Assembly: GCF_009733865.1 (NCBI RefSeq)
Contig: NZ_WOFB01000018.1
Location: forward strand, 83,967 to 147,966
Length of the DNA stretch: 64,000 nt
Origin: Oceanobacillus salinisoli
GTDB lineage: Bacteria; Bacillota; Bacilli; Bacillales; Amphibacillaceae
Reading direction: 5' to 3'
Position 1 is the first letter of the stretch, and every line of letters begins with the position of its first letter. This document shows positions 55,496 through 63,963 of the stretch, piece after piece. The notes under the pieces were generated by a model, which did no database searches, was not told the origin of the DNA, and saw only the letters and a program-made list of their open reading frames with translations. The position numbers and the translations under genes were made by a program.

Positions 55496-55987
55496 ATGAT
55501 GCAATGGCTAAGTAACACATTATATAAGCTATCTGTTTATGTGATTTCTATTATGCTAGGAACCATGCTAGTTGTCACATTGTTAGAGGTATTTGCACGT
55601 AATGTATTAGGTTTTTCCTTTTCATGGAGTGGTGAACTATCACGCTTTTTGTTAATCTGGATTACATTTTTCGGTGCAAGTGCAGTTTATAAACGTTTAG
55701 AAATGCCAGCTTTTGATTTATTAACAGCTAAACTATCTGAGAAGAAAAATGGTTCCATTATTTTTAAAATCACTAACCTCCTTATTATTGTGTTTAGTGT
55801 TATTATTGCATATTCAGGTTTTTTGGAAAGTTTTTCGAAGACTGTTAGAATGCAGTCTACTCCTAGTTTAAACATTTCCATGACTTACCCTTACTTGGCT
55901 ATTCCAATCGGAATGACAATTATATTGATTCATGCTACTGCTTTTTTAATAGGGGAGAAAGCGAATAAAAAAGGGGTTAGATTATGA
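55496..55987 (+). CDS. dctQ: TRAP transporter small permease DctQ
   Basis: 163-aa protein with four TM helices (~12-35, 47-65, 88-108, 128-150). The signature FSFSWSGELSRFLLIWITFFG is seen at ~38-58 (E-E-L-R-like motif). Two adjacent ATGs (55496, 55499) share the gggggg ribosome binding site; either may be used. Its stop overlaps the dctM start (atga), implying coupling. Confidence 0.9.
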   Translation: MMQWLSNTLYKLSVYVISIMLGTMLVVTLLEVFARNVLGFSFSWSGELSRFLLIWITFFGASAVYKRLEMPAFDLLTAKLSEKKNGSIIFKITNLLIIVFSVIIAYSGFLESFSKTVRMQSTPSLNISMTYPYLAIPIGMTIILIHATAFLIGEKANKKGVRL

Positions 55988-57261
55988 TTTTAGTCGGAAT
56001 AACCTTTGTTGTCTTGTTACTTATAGGGTTACCAATTGCATTTGTATTAGGGTTAACAGGTGTCGTTCATTTATTTACGATTCCTAATTCTAATTTAACA
56101 GATATAGTAACTCAACGAATGTTCTCAGGAATAAATAATTTTACTCTACTGGCAATTCCATTTTTTGTTCTTGCTGGTGAATTAATGAATGCATCAGGAA
56201 TTACAACAAAGCTTTTAAATTTTTCAAGGAATTTAGTTGGGAGTTTACGTGGTGGATTGGCTAACGTTAATGTATTCATAGGGTTGTTTTTAGGATCTAT
56301 TCTAGGTTCATCTAATGCAGATGCTGCAATTAGAAGTTCGGTGGTCGTTCCGGAAATGGAAAAAGATGGGTATAGCAAAAGTTTTGCTACTGCTTTAACA
56401 GCAACTTCCTCAACGATGGGGCCAATTTTTCCGCCAAGCATTACGCTTATCTTATATGGAGTTATTGCTAGTTCATCGGTTGGAGCATTATTTATTGCGG
56501 GGATTGTGCCTGCTCTACTAATAGCTCTTACCCACTTAGTAATCATTTATTTCTATGCTAAAAAACATAACATTGAAAAGAAACCAGTTCCTCCTATAAG
56601 AAATATTCTAAAATCCTTCTTGGAAGCGGTGCCATCATTATCCATCCCAATGATTATATTGGGTGGTATTTATTCTGGTATATTTACTCCGACAGAAGCT
56701 GGGTCTGTGGCGTGTTTAGTAGCTATATTAGTAGGCATGTTTTATTATAAGACATTAAAAATCAAGCACTTTCCTCAAATATTTTTTAAAACTGGTTTAG
56801 TGACTTCATCTATTACTGTCATTATTGCAACGGCTAATATCTTCGGATGGACGCTTACGATTGAAAAGATACCGCAAACAGTGGCTGAGATGTTATTATC
56901 CTTAACCGAAAATCAATACATTATATTACTGATTATTAATGTTATATTACTGGTTATTGGAATGTTTATGGAAGTAACTGCTGCACTTCTTATTTTGGTA
57001 CCTGTATTCTTGCCAGTTGTCACAGCTTTGGGAGTAGATCCGGTTCATTTTGGGTTAATAGTTTCATTGAATCTGACAATCGGTCTCATTACTCCACCAG
57101 TTGGTATCGTTTTATATGTTACATCTAATATTACGAAGGTTAGTGTTCCGTCAATTGTCCGGTCGTCTTTACCATTTTTAGTAGGTCTGATGATTGTATT
57201 GTTAATTGTAACCTTTGTTCCTGCCGTGTCACTATGGCTTCCTAGTTTACTTGGTTTTTAG
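55984..57261 (+). CDS. dctM: TRAP transporter large permease DctM
   Basis: 425-aa polytopic permease, 11-12 TM helices. Motifs: LLIGLPIAFVLGLTG, AIPFFVLAGELMNASG, GLFLGSILGSSNADAA, TSSTMGPIFPPSITLILYG and LIVSLNLTIGLITPPVG (long runs shown by key parts). It forms the Na+-coupled elevator domain together with DctQ. The operon-encoded substrate is probably a C4-C7 carboxylate processed by the aldolase group. Confidence 0.93.
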   Translation: MILVGITFVVLLLIGLPIAFVLGLTGVVHLFTIPNSNLTDIVTQRMFSGINNFTLLAIPFFVLAGELMNASGITTKLLNFSRNLVGSLRGGLANVNVFIGLFLGSILGSSNADAAIRSSVVVPEMEKDGYSKSFATALTATSSTMGPIFPPSITLILYGVIASSSVGALFIAGIVPALLIALTHLVIIYFYAKKHNIEKKPVPPIRNILKSFLEAVPSLSIPMIILGGIYSGIFTPTEAGSVACLVAILVGMFYYKTLKIKHFPQIFFKTGLVTSSITVIIATANIFGWTLTIEKIPQTVAEMLLSLTENQYIILLIINVILLVIGMFMEVTAALLILVPVFLPVVTALGVDPVHFGLIVSLNLTIGLITPPVGIVLYVTSNITKVSVPSIVRSSLPFLVGLMIVLLIVTFVPAVSLWLPSLLGF

Positions 57262-57289
57262 TTTGTAAAAATGAAATGGAGGAGCATTC

Positions 57290-58024
57290 ATGAATATTCT
57301 AATTGTCTACGCGCATCCAGAGCCTAATTCTTTTACTGGTGCTTTAAAAGATAAGTCCGTAGAGGTGTTAGAGAAGGAAGGGCATCATGTAGAAGTATCT
57401 GATTTATATAAGGATAATTTTAAACCTACTGCGGGTAGAGATGATTTTCACACCGTCTTTAATCAGGATCGTTTTCATTATCAAGCCGAGCAAGAATACG
57501 CTTGTGAACAGGATGGATTCATCAATGAGATAAAACATCAACAAAAACGTCTACAAAAGGCAGATCTTTTAATTATGTGTTTTCCACTTTGGTGGGGTGG
57601 GATGCCGGCCATTTTAAAAGGTTGGGTTGATAGAGTTTTGGCTTATGGATTTGCTTATGTCGATGGTCATCGTTATAATACCGGGCTATTCCGTGGAAGA
57701 CGAGGAATATTATGTATTTCTACAGGAGGGACCAAACAACGCTTTTCCGAGATTTCAGAAGGGGGGACATATGGAGAGATTGACAGAGTTCTTTATCCGC
57801 TAAATCATTGTATAATTAAATACTTTGGTATGGAACAATTAAATCCTTATATAGCCTATGCGGCGCCACGTTTACAGGAAAAAGAAAGAAAAGGTCTATT
57901 AGAAAAATGGGAAGAGAGACTGATAGAGATAACGAGAGATAAAGAGTGGGAGCGGAACCTAAAAGAGTGGAAAGAGAAAGAAGTGAAAATAAATAATGTA
58001 CCGCGTGGATGGGAAAGAAAGTAG
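57290..58024 (+). CDS. flavodoxin-fold NAD(P)H-quinone oxidoreductase
   Basis: 244-aa FMN/FAD-binding protein of the MdaB/KefF/NQO1 group. NILIVYAHPEPNSFTGALKD (phosphate-binding S at ~13), LLIMCFPLWWGGMPAILKGWVDRVLAYGFAY split by its PLWWGGMPA and KGWVDRV elements, and the STGG loop. Two-electron reduction of quinones or electrophiles. ggagg ribosome binding site, 28 bp behind dctM, so it may reduce an intermediate or protect against one. Charged C-terminal tail (KEWKEKEVKINN). Confidence 0.88.
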   Translation: MNILIVYAHPEPNSFTGALKDKSVEVLEKEGHHVEVSDLYKDNFKPTAGRDDFHTVFNQDRFHYQAEQEYACEQDGFINEIKHQQKRLQKADLLIMCFPLWWGGMPAILKGWVDRVLAYGFAYVDGHRYNTGLFRGRRGILCISTGGTKQRFSEISEGGTYGEIDRVLYPLNHCIIKYFGMEQLNPYIAYAAPRLQEKERKGLLEKWEERLIEITRDKEWERNLKEWKEKEVKINNVPRGWERK

Positions 58025-58103
58025 AGAATGTTGAGGACTTTCCCTTCTTCTTAGTTGAAAGCATACCGACTGTTTACACGAAATCGCAAAACATAGAAAA
58101 CAT

Positions 58104-58337
58104 TGCTATAATAGAAAGTAGTAACTCAAGAAAGTGGATGGATGTTGGCTATCTTTCAATCAATGATGAAAGGTAGTATAGAATTAGCGTGGGATTGCGC
58201 TAAATAACCCAGATTTCCATCATACAGCCATTGACCAATAATAGAAACGGAAAAAATTCTTGGTCAGCCGTACCAGTTTACGGCTAGTAGTTACAAAAAG
58301 GGCTAAGCGCATTTCCCCAAAATTTAGTCCTTTTTTG
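58104..58337 (+). ncRNA. candidate structured RNA with own promoter and terminator
   Basis: An extended -10 (tgctataat, 58104-58112) is followed by a ~220-base unit without an ORF. Four stems are visible: ctatctttca/tgaaaggtag (58149-58176), ttagcg/cgctaa (58184-58203), tgaccaa/ttggtca (58232-58266) and agccgta/tacggct (58266-58285). It ends in a terminator, aaaagggctaa / ttagtcctttt plus T-run (58296-58336), which also works for the convergent comK gene. I could not match it to 6S, SRP, tmRNA or a riboswitch class. Promoter and termination support transcription; function unknown. Confidence 0.55.
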
Positions 58338-58464
58338 TTTGGAACCAGATTTCTACAGCTTTAAAAGCGGATATAAAGGGATTAAACTAACCATTTAAAA
58401 TTAATAGCAAGTCAGCCATCCGCCAAAAAGTTTGTTAAGGCAATGGCAGCACTTTGCATGAAAA

Positions 58465-58941
58465 TCATACAGTACTGTACAATTGAGAATCCATATACGA
58501 ATACATACATTCTAACGTTCGTTGCATTTGTTTTTTTAGACTATAGGTAGATACATCGAACTGAATGGTTTTACCGTTATTGAAGGTAAGGCTAGAAGAT
58601 GATTTTGTCGTTTGGTTTATTTGTAGTACATGATCACAGGAAATCCAACAGCATTCATAATCGTTGGTCGCGTGGGTGGGAAAGAAGTAAATATTTTGGT
58701 GGGGATTAATCGGGATGGGGACTTTTCGTTTGAAACCCGTATAGTGATAGACAGCTTCTCTGACACCTTCATATGTGGTGTATCGGTTCAGGCAGGAATT
58801 TTTTATGATTTCGATTGGGGTTTGTTTTACGTAGATGTATCGGTTTTGTTCGAGAACGATAGTATAGTAATCAATATGTTTTGCGGGTAATAGTGATATG
58901 GTGTTTTTATGGATGGAATAGTGGGATAGGATTTCCTTCAT
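58465..58941 (-). CDS. comK: ComK-family competence transcription factor
   Basis: 158-aa protein. ComK-type features: SLLPAKHIDYYTIVLEQNR, SCLNRYTTYEGVREAVYHYTG (key residues SCLNRYTTYEG), PIPINPHQNIYFFPTHA (the FPT block), CCWISCDHVLQI and LTFNNGKTIQFDVSTY. Start at 58941 with aaaggag nine bases upstream; the longer frame is less likely. It is somewhat shorter than B. subtilis ComK (192 aa), as in ComK2-like paralogues. A dead paralogue lies at 49523. It should activate DNA-uptake genes and its own promoter. Confidence 0.88.
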   Translation of the reverse strand: MKEILSHYSIHKNTISLLPAKHIDYYTIVLEQNRYIYVKQTPIEIIKNSCLNRYTTYEGVREAVYHYTGFKRKVPIPINPHQNIYFFPTHATNDYECCWISCDHVLQINQTTKSSSSLTFNNGKTIQFDVSTYSLKKQMQRTLECMYSYMDSQLYSTV

Positions 58942-59145
58942 GTAGGGAAACACTCCTTTTTGTGATTTAGAGTAGAATGGAGGACAGGGGAGGGAATGTG
59001 CTTCCATCCTGTCTTTCGCGTGGGAAATACGTTTTTGTACCATAGGAATTTAAATCCATTTTTTTTAGAGAATTTACTCTTGAAATATAGAAAGAGTCGG
59101 CCTAAACACGGGTTGAATATAGGAGGTAAGAGTGGAAAACTATTT

Positions 59146-59382
59146 TTAATTTTTATCCTTCATTTCCTGTTTCACTTCTTTCACTAATTCTCCAACATCC
59201 ATGTCTAATGCATCACATATTCTAATAATGGTTTAGAATTCAGGGGATACCTTACCTCGCTCTATTTTCCCTAAGTACCTTTCAGATAAAGAGGCTGCTT
59301 CTTCAATTTGCTCTTGTGACTTTTTTAGTTGGTTTCTTTTCTTTTTTAATTGTTCTCCAACTATTTGATCAAACGTTTTCAA
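59146..59382 (-). pseudogene. small XRE-family HTH regulator with one nonsense codon
   Basis: 79-codon frame from a TTG with aaaaggtgg upstream: FDQIVGEQLKKKRNQLKKSQ, EQIEEAASLSERYLGKIERG, KVSPEF, then TAA, then TIIRICDALDMDVGELVKEV. The unbroken pattern is a typical 70-80-aa cI/Xre repressor; AAA to TAA at the usual PEFKTI position is the simplest cause. Sits behind the comK gene on the same strand. Possibly once regulated the neighbouring unit. Confidence 0.8.
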
Positions 59383-59520
59383 TAAGTAACCACCTTTTTA
59401 AATCCATTATCAAAGGATTCAGACAAACATAGAACGTGGTATAACACGTTGATTTTTGTTTGAGGTGGTGGTATAATTCGGTTCTTTTTAAGGAAGAGGC
59501 GTGATAAAGTACATAAATTA

Positions 59521-59557
59521 AAAAGGAGAGTCGATTTTTATTATCGGCTCTCCTTTT
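59521..59557. terminator. bidirectional terminator-like hairpin
   Basis: 15-bp arms aaaaggagagtcgat / atcggctctcctttt with one mismatch and a 7-base loop, flanked by A and T runs. No gene is recognised in 59383-59951 otherwise. Confidence 0.7.
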
Positions 59558-59951
59558 AGGGTTCTAGAGATTTTTGATGTCTGGATTGTGGTCCAACACA
59601 ATTTATGGACTGACCCATACCAGATCCAAATTATATAAATATAAAATAAAACAACGAATGATTCCACTGTAGATGATGTTGCAGAGAATTTTAGAAAACG
59701 TTTGGTTTTTTTCTCCTTTGACAAAATGAGATAATGCCAAAATAAAAGAAGAGTGAAAAAGGAATTAACTTAGAAAACATCTCCCCAAACGTCATTTTGG
59801 CAAAAAATCCGAATGGAATTCAGTAGAAATGTTTCGGAGTTTGGCATTTTTGCGAAGTTAGCCTCCTGTACGGTTTGTATTAGGTTGATTATGCTAAATA
59901 CAACATCAATGTTTCCTAAATGGAAATCGATGAAAAAAGGGAGGGTTTGAA

Positions 59952-60479
59952 GTGAAGGAAAAAGAGACATTTGAAGAGATATTCAAACAAAACGAGAAAC
60001 GTATTTATTTTCATATGCAAAAGCTCGGCATCGGGATCCATTCGGTGATTTTTATTCGGGAGGTTTGTATGCGATGTGGACAGCCTATCAAAAATATGAG
60101 CCTGATAAAGGCACCCTTACAACGTACTTCAACTATACGATTCGCAATCGCCTCATCGACCTGATCGTAAGAAAATCAATGACGAACAAAACGAGGAACC
60201 TACATAGAAAAAGAAATTTCAACTTCCTATGACGGAAATAAGTATGGGGACTCCAAATTTCCGATTATGGATACAAGCGGAATTCAAGTGCTGGATCAGA
60301 ATTCGTGGGAGCGGGTATTTTCCCTGTTAACAGAGAAACAGCGGAAATGGGTGTATTATCATATCATACGTGATATGTCGCTAAAGGAAATTGCCAAATT
60401 GGAAAATACATCTGTGGAAGCCGTGAAGGACTGGGGGAAGCAGGCGAAGAGGAAGTTGCGGGTTTATTTTGATGAGTGA
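59952..60479 (+). pseudogene. sigma-70 family RNA polymerase sigma factor, frameshifted
   Basis: GTG start with gggaggg upstream. Frame 1 gives KETFEEIFKQNEKRIYFHMQKLGI; a shifted frame continues DPFGDFYSGGLYAMWTAYQKYEPDK (key part YSGGLYAMWTAYQKY) and GTLTTYFNYTIRNRLIDLI, sigma region 2. After more shifts IEKEISTSYDGNKYGDSKFP leads into FSLLTEKQRKWVYYHIIRD and MSLKEIAKLENTSVEAVKDW, a region-4 HTH. At least three single-base shifts break it. The layout resembles short ECF- or ComX/SigH-like factors, but subgroup is uncertain. Confidence 0.75.
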
Positions 60480-60501
60480 AGTGTGGGGAGTTTGAAAAGA
60501 A

Positions 60502-60699
60502 TTGAATGCTTTATATGATAGGATTGATAGTCTACACACTCAGCAGCGGTGTTATCATCAATATCCAGCCGGTGCAGCATTCGGCGGTTACAAGATGTCT
60601 GGTATCGGACGTGAAAACCATGCGATGATGCTTGAACACTATCAACAAACCAAAAACTTACTAGTAAGCTATGATCAAAAGCCTCAAGGATTCTTCTAA
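60502..60699 (+). pseudogene. aldehyde dehydrogenase, C-terminal fragment
   Basis: About 50 codons: [21 protein letters not shown], split here at [12 protein letters not shown] and [22 protein letters not shown]. These match the final ~50 residues of ~500-aa NAD-dependent ALDHs, including the terminal substrate-loop block. The preceding codons ([16 protein letters not shown]) do not match. The 5' nine-tenths is deleted. DUF779, the usual partner, remains intact 18 bp downstream. Confidence 0.8.
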
Positions 60700-60717
60700 A
60701 TCGAGAGGGTGAGCGTT

Positions 60718-61080
60718 ATGGTGAATCGTGTCATTGCGACGGACGAAGCACTACATTTCATAGAAACAATGAAAAACAGGCATGGAGCTATTATATTCTA
60801 TCAATCCGACGGCTGCTGTGATGGATCTGTACCAATGTGCTACCGCGAAGGAGACTTCCTGTTGGGAGACTCGGACTTCCTTCTTGGTACGATTGGCGAT
60901 GTGCCATTTTATATGCATGAAAGCCAGTACGAGTACTGGAAGCATACACAGTTAATCATTGATGTTGCGAAAGGCTCAGGACCAACCTTTTCATTGGATA
61001 GTATCGAGGACCAACATTTTATCATTCGCTCCCATGTGTTCACGGAGGAGGAGTATGGGGAATTGGAGAAAGGGATGTAG
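60718..61080 (+). CDS. DUF779 protein
   Basis: 120-aa protein of the DUF779 family, commonly encoded next to aldehyde dehydrogenases. Motifs: FYQSDGCCDGSVPMCYREGD (two Cys and a third) and LGTIGDVPFYMHESQYEYWKH (key: GDVPFYMHESQYEYW). The Cys pair and conserved His/Glu suggest metal or redox function, unproven. ATG 60718 follows gagagggtg; the GTG at 60709 would overlap that site. Its ALDH partner survives only as a fragment. Confidence 0.85.
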   Translation: MVNRVIATDEALHFIETMKNRHGAIIFYQSDGCCDGSVPMCYREGDFLLGDSDFLLGTIGDVPFYMHESQYEYWKHTQLIIDVAKGSGPTFSLDSIEDQHFIIRSHVFTEEEYGELEKGM

Positions 61081-61153
61081 GGTTGGTGTTCATCACTTTG
61101 CTCAATATAGTAATAGTATGTAACAACTGACCACTAAACCTTATAAAAATAAA

Positions 61154-61195
61154 TGGTGACACATAATAAACATGTCGAATATGCGTCACCATTTT
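61154..61195 (+). terminator. terminator after the DUF779 gene
   Basis: tggtgacacat / atgcgtcacca stem followed by tttt. The remainder of 61196-61504 is AT-rich, with no gene seen. Confidence 0.75.
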
Positions 61196-61504
61196 ACTTC
61201 TTGTTCCACTATCGCGCTTTTAACGGAAGAATTTAATTTATCCAAACACTGCCTGCAAAACAACACCAACCATCATAATGAATGTGGAGTAAAATGAATT
61301 GTTAAGAGATGAAAGATATTAAAATATAGTTAGAAAAAGGAAGGATTTAAGAATTTTAAAGTTCAAAGGGAGTTTAGTGGAAAAATCCTTCCTATATAGA
61401 ATATTTTAACATGAAAAAGTATTAAAATGTCGAAATGGAAAGAAAAACATAAAAATTTGTCGGAAATTTTATTAATGATGTTAATATCCTAATGAGAATA
61501 CCGA

Positions 61505-61510
61505 TATAAT
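61505..61510 (+). promoter_or_regulatory. -10 box of the HU gene
   Basis: Perfect tataat 46 bp before the start codon; the -35 region (near 61482) is weak. Confidence 0.5.
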
Positions 61511-61555
61511 ATAGTGAAGTTTATACATACTACTTAAATTTTATGAGGTGAAAAA

Positions 61556-61828
61556 ATGAACAAGACAGAATTGATTGCAAAAGTAGCGGAAACATCTGAA
61601 ATTTCTAAGAAGGATGCCCAAAAAGCTGTAGATGCTTTAATGGATACTATAAATGGTGCATTAGCTTCTGGAGACAATGTGCAACTTATTGGATTTGGGA
61701 CATTTGAAACAAGAGAACGCTCTGCGCGTAAAGGGCGTAATCCGCAAACAGGTAAAGAAATTGATATTCCTGCTACTAAAGTTCCGGCTTTTAAGCCAGG
61801 GAAAGCGTTGAAAGAGGCAGTGAAATAG
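61556..61828 (+). CDS. hup: HU-family DNA-binding protein
   Basis: 90-aa histone-like protein, full length. [20 protein letters not shown] at the start, [20 protein letters not shown], the [20 protein letters not shown] beta-arm entrance (key GFGTFE, RKGRNP) and the DNA-inserting tip with Pro in [15 protein letters not shown]. It binds and bends DNA non-specifically as a dimer. gaggtg ribosome binding site; monocistronic, ending before a terminator at 61953. Whether it is the housekeeping or a secondary HU cannot be decided. Confidence 0.97.
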   Translation: MNKTELIAKVAETSEISKKDAQKAVDALMDTINGALASGDNVQLIGFGTFETRERSARKGRNPQTGKEIDIPATKVPAFKPGKALKEAVK

Positions 61829-61952
61829 CAGGGAATCCATACATATCAATGCTTTCAGTCATTTGGTTGTTAAGCAGTTTTATTATTTTAAAACTGCACA
61901 CAAAATCTTTGAAGGCAATATGGTCCCAAAAGTTTTTTATGGAACATAGGGG

Positions 61953-61987
61953 GTGCAGTAGTTGAATTATAGCTACTGCACTTTTTT
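61953..61987 (+). terminator. terminator downstream of HU
   Basis: gtgcagtagt / gctactgcac-type stem with an 8-base loop and tttttt. Bases 61988-62214 contain no gene that I can support. Confidence 0.75.
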
Positions 61988-62214
61988 GTTTCGACCAATT
62001 TTGGGGACATTAGGTCGGCTCCTTGTACTATAGTCTAGAATAGATAAAATAAACTGAAAAGCCTTTTTAACTTTAAACTGGACTATTATAAATGGCAACT
62101 CATTAATAAGGAGGCTGATTTTCCAAAAAGTTTATCGAGCGATCACTTATATAAATCTTTGGAATAGTAGATGAGAGGAGAATTACTATGGATTTATAAA
62201 ATAGTTATAAAAAG

Positions 62215-62244
62215 AAGAACGCCCTGAATGGACGTTCTTTCCTT
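62215..62244. terminator. terminator of the minus-strand membrane protein gene
   Basis: aagaacg / cgttctt stem with T-rich flanks on both strands. Confidence 0.65.
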
Positions 62245-62265
62245 TTTCTATCATATGTTCTTAGC

Positions 62266-62730
62266 TTAAGCTAAGTCAGCGACAGAAATATTTACATCGT
62301 TTACAAATGATTGCACTTTATCTTTTTCTAAAATCGACATTTCTATATAATGTGATTGTCCAGCATTATTTGTAATTGCCATTGCACTTGTATAGCAATT
62401 TAATAATGGTAATGCTCCTAATATTAATAAAATAAGACCACCTAAGAAAGAGTCCCCAAACATACCTAAGCCTATTAAACATAAAATTAGACCAATTATT
62501 AAGCGTTTAAAATGAAATTTCGTCGATACACTTACGCTTGCCAAGTTTTTTAGAGGATATGTAATCTCCTTTTTACCTAATGGAAATACCCCTAATAGTG
62601 TATTAGGCTGATAACCTATTACTCTTTTTGAAGTTAAACTAAAATTTGTTTTCAACCAAGATAATACTAAATTCGTGGTAAAATTATCCTCTTTAACTAC
62701 TGATTCGTCGTTCCCTAGAACTATACCCAT
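62266..62730 (-). CDS. small membrane protein, PH-like, unknown function
   Basis: 154-aa protein. N-terminal ~70 residues are beta-rich (FTTNLVLSWLKTNFSLTSKR, VIGYQPNTLLGVFPLGKKEI, YPLKNLASVSVSTKFHFKR) like bacterial PH-type domains; two close TM helices follow at ~77-110 (LIIGLILCLIGLGMFG, GGLILLILGALPLL). A cytosolic tail ends in NDVNISVADLA. ggaggtat-type ribosome binding site on the minus strand. No operon partner. Possibly a stress or membrane-sensing protein, but function is unknown. Confidence 0.75.
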   Translation of the reverse strand: MGIVLGNDESVVKEDNFTTNLVLSWLKTNFSLTSKRVIGYQPNTLLGVFPLGKKEITYPLKNLASVSVSTKFHFKRLIIGLILCLIGLGMFGDSFLGGLILLILGALPLLNCYTSAMAITNNAGQSHYIEMSILEKDKVQSFVNDVNISVADLA

Positions 62731-62859
62731 GACTAAATACCTCCTTCCTATAAATTATATAGCCAATTATACACATTTATGTCAAAAAATACCATAGCTT
62801 TTGTCGGAATTATTTGGTTAAAAACAATAACAGTGATACCTCAATAGGTAAAATTTACC

Positions 62860-63086
62860 TATTTTAGAATATCCAATGTAAGTAATTTACCGTTTATGAA
62901 AGCGATTATAGATGTGAAAGGTATTATAATTTGGTGCATTTTCTCCAGCTCAATTTTCCCCAAATGTCTTTCTCCTAGACGAGCCATATATTCTATTTCT
63001 TCCTGTGACTTTAGGAACCTGATTGTAACGAAATCCTTAAAACAATATAGAAATGAAACAGCGTGCGGGTGATTGAGGTAAAGCAC
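62860..63086 (-). pseudogene. possible remnant of a small XRE-type regulator
   Basis: The minus strand contains RFLKSQEEIEYMARLGERHL and GKIELEKMHQ, resembling the HTH of the broken regulator at 59146 (KKSQEQIEEAASLSERYLGK). The rest of the frame lacks the usual tail. Probably degenerate; low certainty. Confidence 0.35.
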
Positions 63087-63324
63087 TAAGGAGATGGAAG
63101 GGTCTAGTTGCGTGTTCTATCGTTTATAAAAAGATGGAAGGATGGAATCGTTTTAAATCATACATTTTGCATATGGGGTAATCAAGTTCGACCTGGAACA
63201 TTTTTGGGTTTTTAATAAAGTCTGGAATATTAAAATATTTCGGTAATTTTATTTGCATTTGCAGGAATCAATCTGACTTTTATCGAAAGAAGTAGAATAA
63301 TCGACTATTTTCAGGAGGATGTGC

Positions 63325-63510
63325 ATGAATCTTATCGAATTATATTGTCCAATATGCCAGCAACAAGTAGAAGGGAATGACAAGGTTGTCCTGGATACAA
63401 TCAATACAATCACACATAAAACCTGTTTTAATCTAGAGTTTGCTTTAAAGGATTATGGGACATTTGAAGAGATGGTGAAGAGGTATGAGTTTTTTAAGTG
63501 TGAGGATTAG
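63325..63510 (+). CDS. small zinc-ribbon-like protein, 61 aa
   Basis: ATG 63325 has caggagg directly upstream, a perfect ribosome binding site; the ATG at 63319 would overlap it. The sequence has CPIC (8-11) and HKTC (~31-34), a C-x2-C...H-x2-C pattern suggesting one zinc site, then an acidic-aromatic tail (YGTFEEMVKRYEFFKCED). Unknown function, perhaps a regulator or sporulation-type small protein. Confidence 0.65.
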   Translation: MNLIELYCPICQQQVEGNDKVVLDTINTITHKTCFNLEFALKDYGTFEEMVKRYEFFKCED

Positions 63511-63633
63511 GTGTGGTCTTAGTGGCGCTATGGAAATTGTTAAAGGTATAGTTAGCAGATATGTTTGAATCTGATACAAAGGGTGAAGTTGTTACGATTT
63601 GATTATCATTGACAAAAAGGAGGTTACGCTGTT

Positions 63634-63963
63634 ATGGAAAATTCGAGTGAATCTTTACTCTCTTATATCAATAAATATGATCCCGATGAAGAACTTAAAA
63701 AGTTAGATTTTAAAGAGATTGAAGTGTGGATAGATGATGAGTGGTCTGAACTTGTTGAAGTAGATGGAGTACCACCAGGAGAAGCAACCTCTATTATTAT
63801 TGATAGTAATTATAAATGGATGTACAACAACTCAAAGAGGAAAAAATTCGTTTTTGAGAAATTATTAGAATTAAACAGTTGTAACCAAGGTGATATTATA
63901 GAATATTTAAAAGACGAAATAAATAAATTGGAAAGAGCCCTACGAAGTAAGTGTGCACTTTAA
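63634..63963 (+). CDS. hypothetical acidic protein, 109 aa
   Basis: ATG with aaaggagg ribosome binding site. The protein is acidic and soluble: EIEVWIDDEWSELVEV, PPGEATSIIIDSNYKWM and a C-terminal helix (IEYLKDEINKLERALRSK). No known family recognised. The stop lies at the start of a sequence resembling an insertion-element end, so the last residues (KCAL) could be altered. Confidence 0.6.
   Translation: MENSSESLLSYINKYDPDEELKKLDFKEIEVWIDDEWSELVEVDGVPPGEATSIIIDSNYKWMYNNSKRKKFVFEKLLELNSCNQGDIIEYLKDEINKLERALRSKCAL

Noticed and set aside
56112..56546. 144-residue minus-strand frame inside dctM
   Set aside because: Mirror of the transmembrane coding strand; no start signal.
59518..59724. 68-residue minus-strand frame
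   Set aside because: Runs across a strong hairpin, and the protein is low-complexity aromatic; no homology pattern seen.
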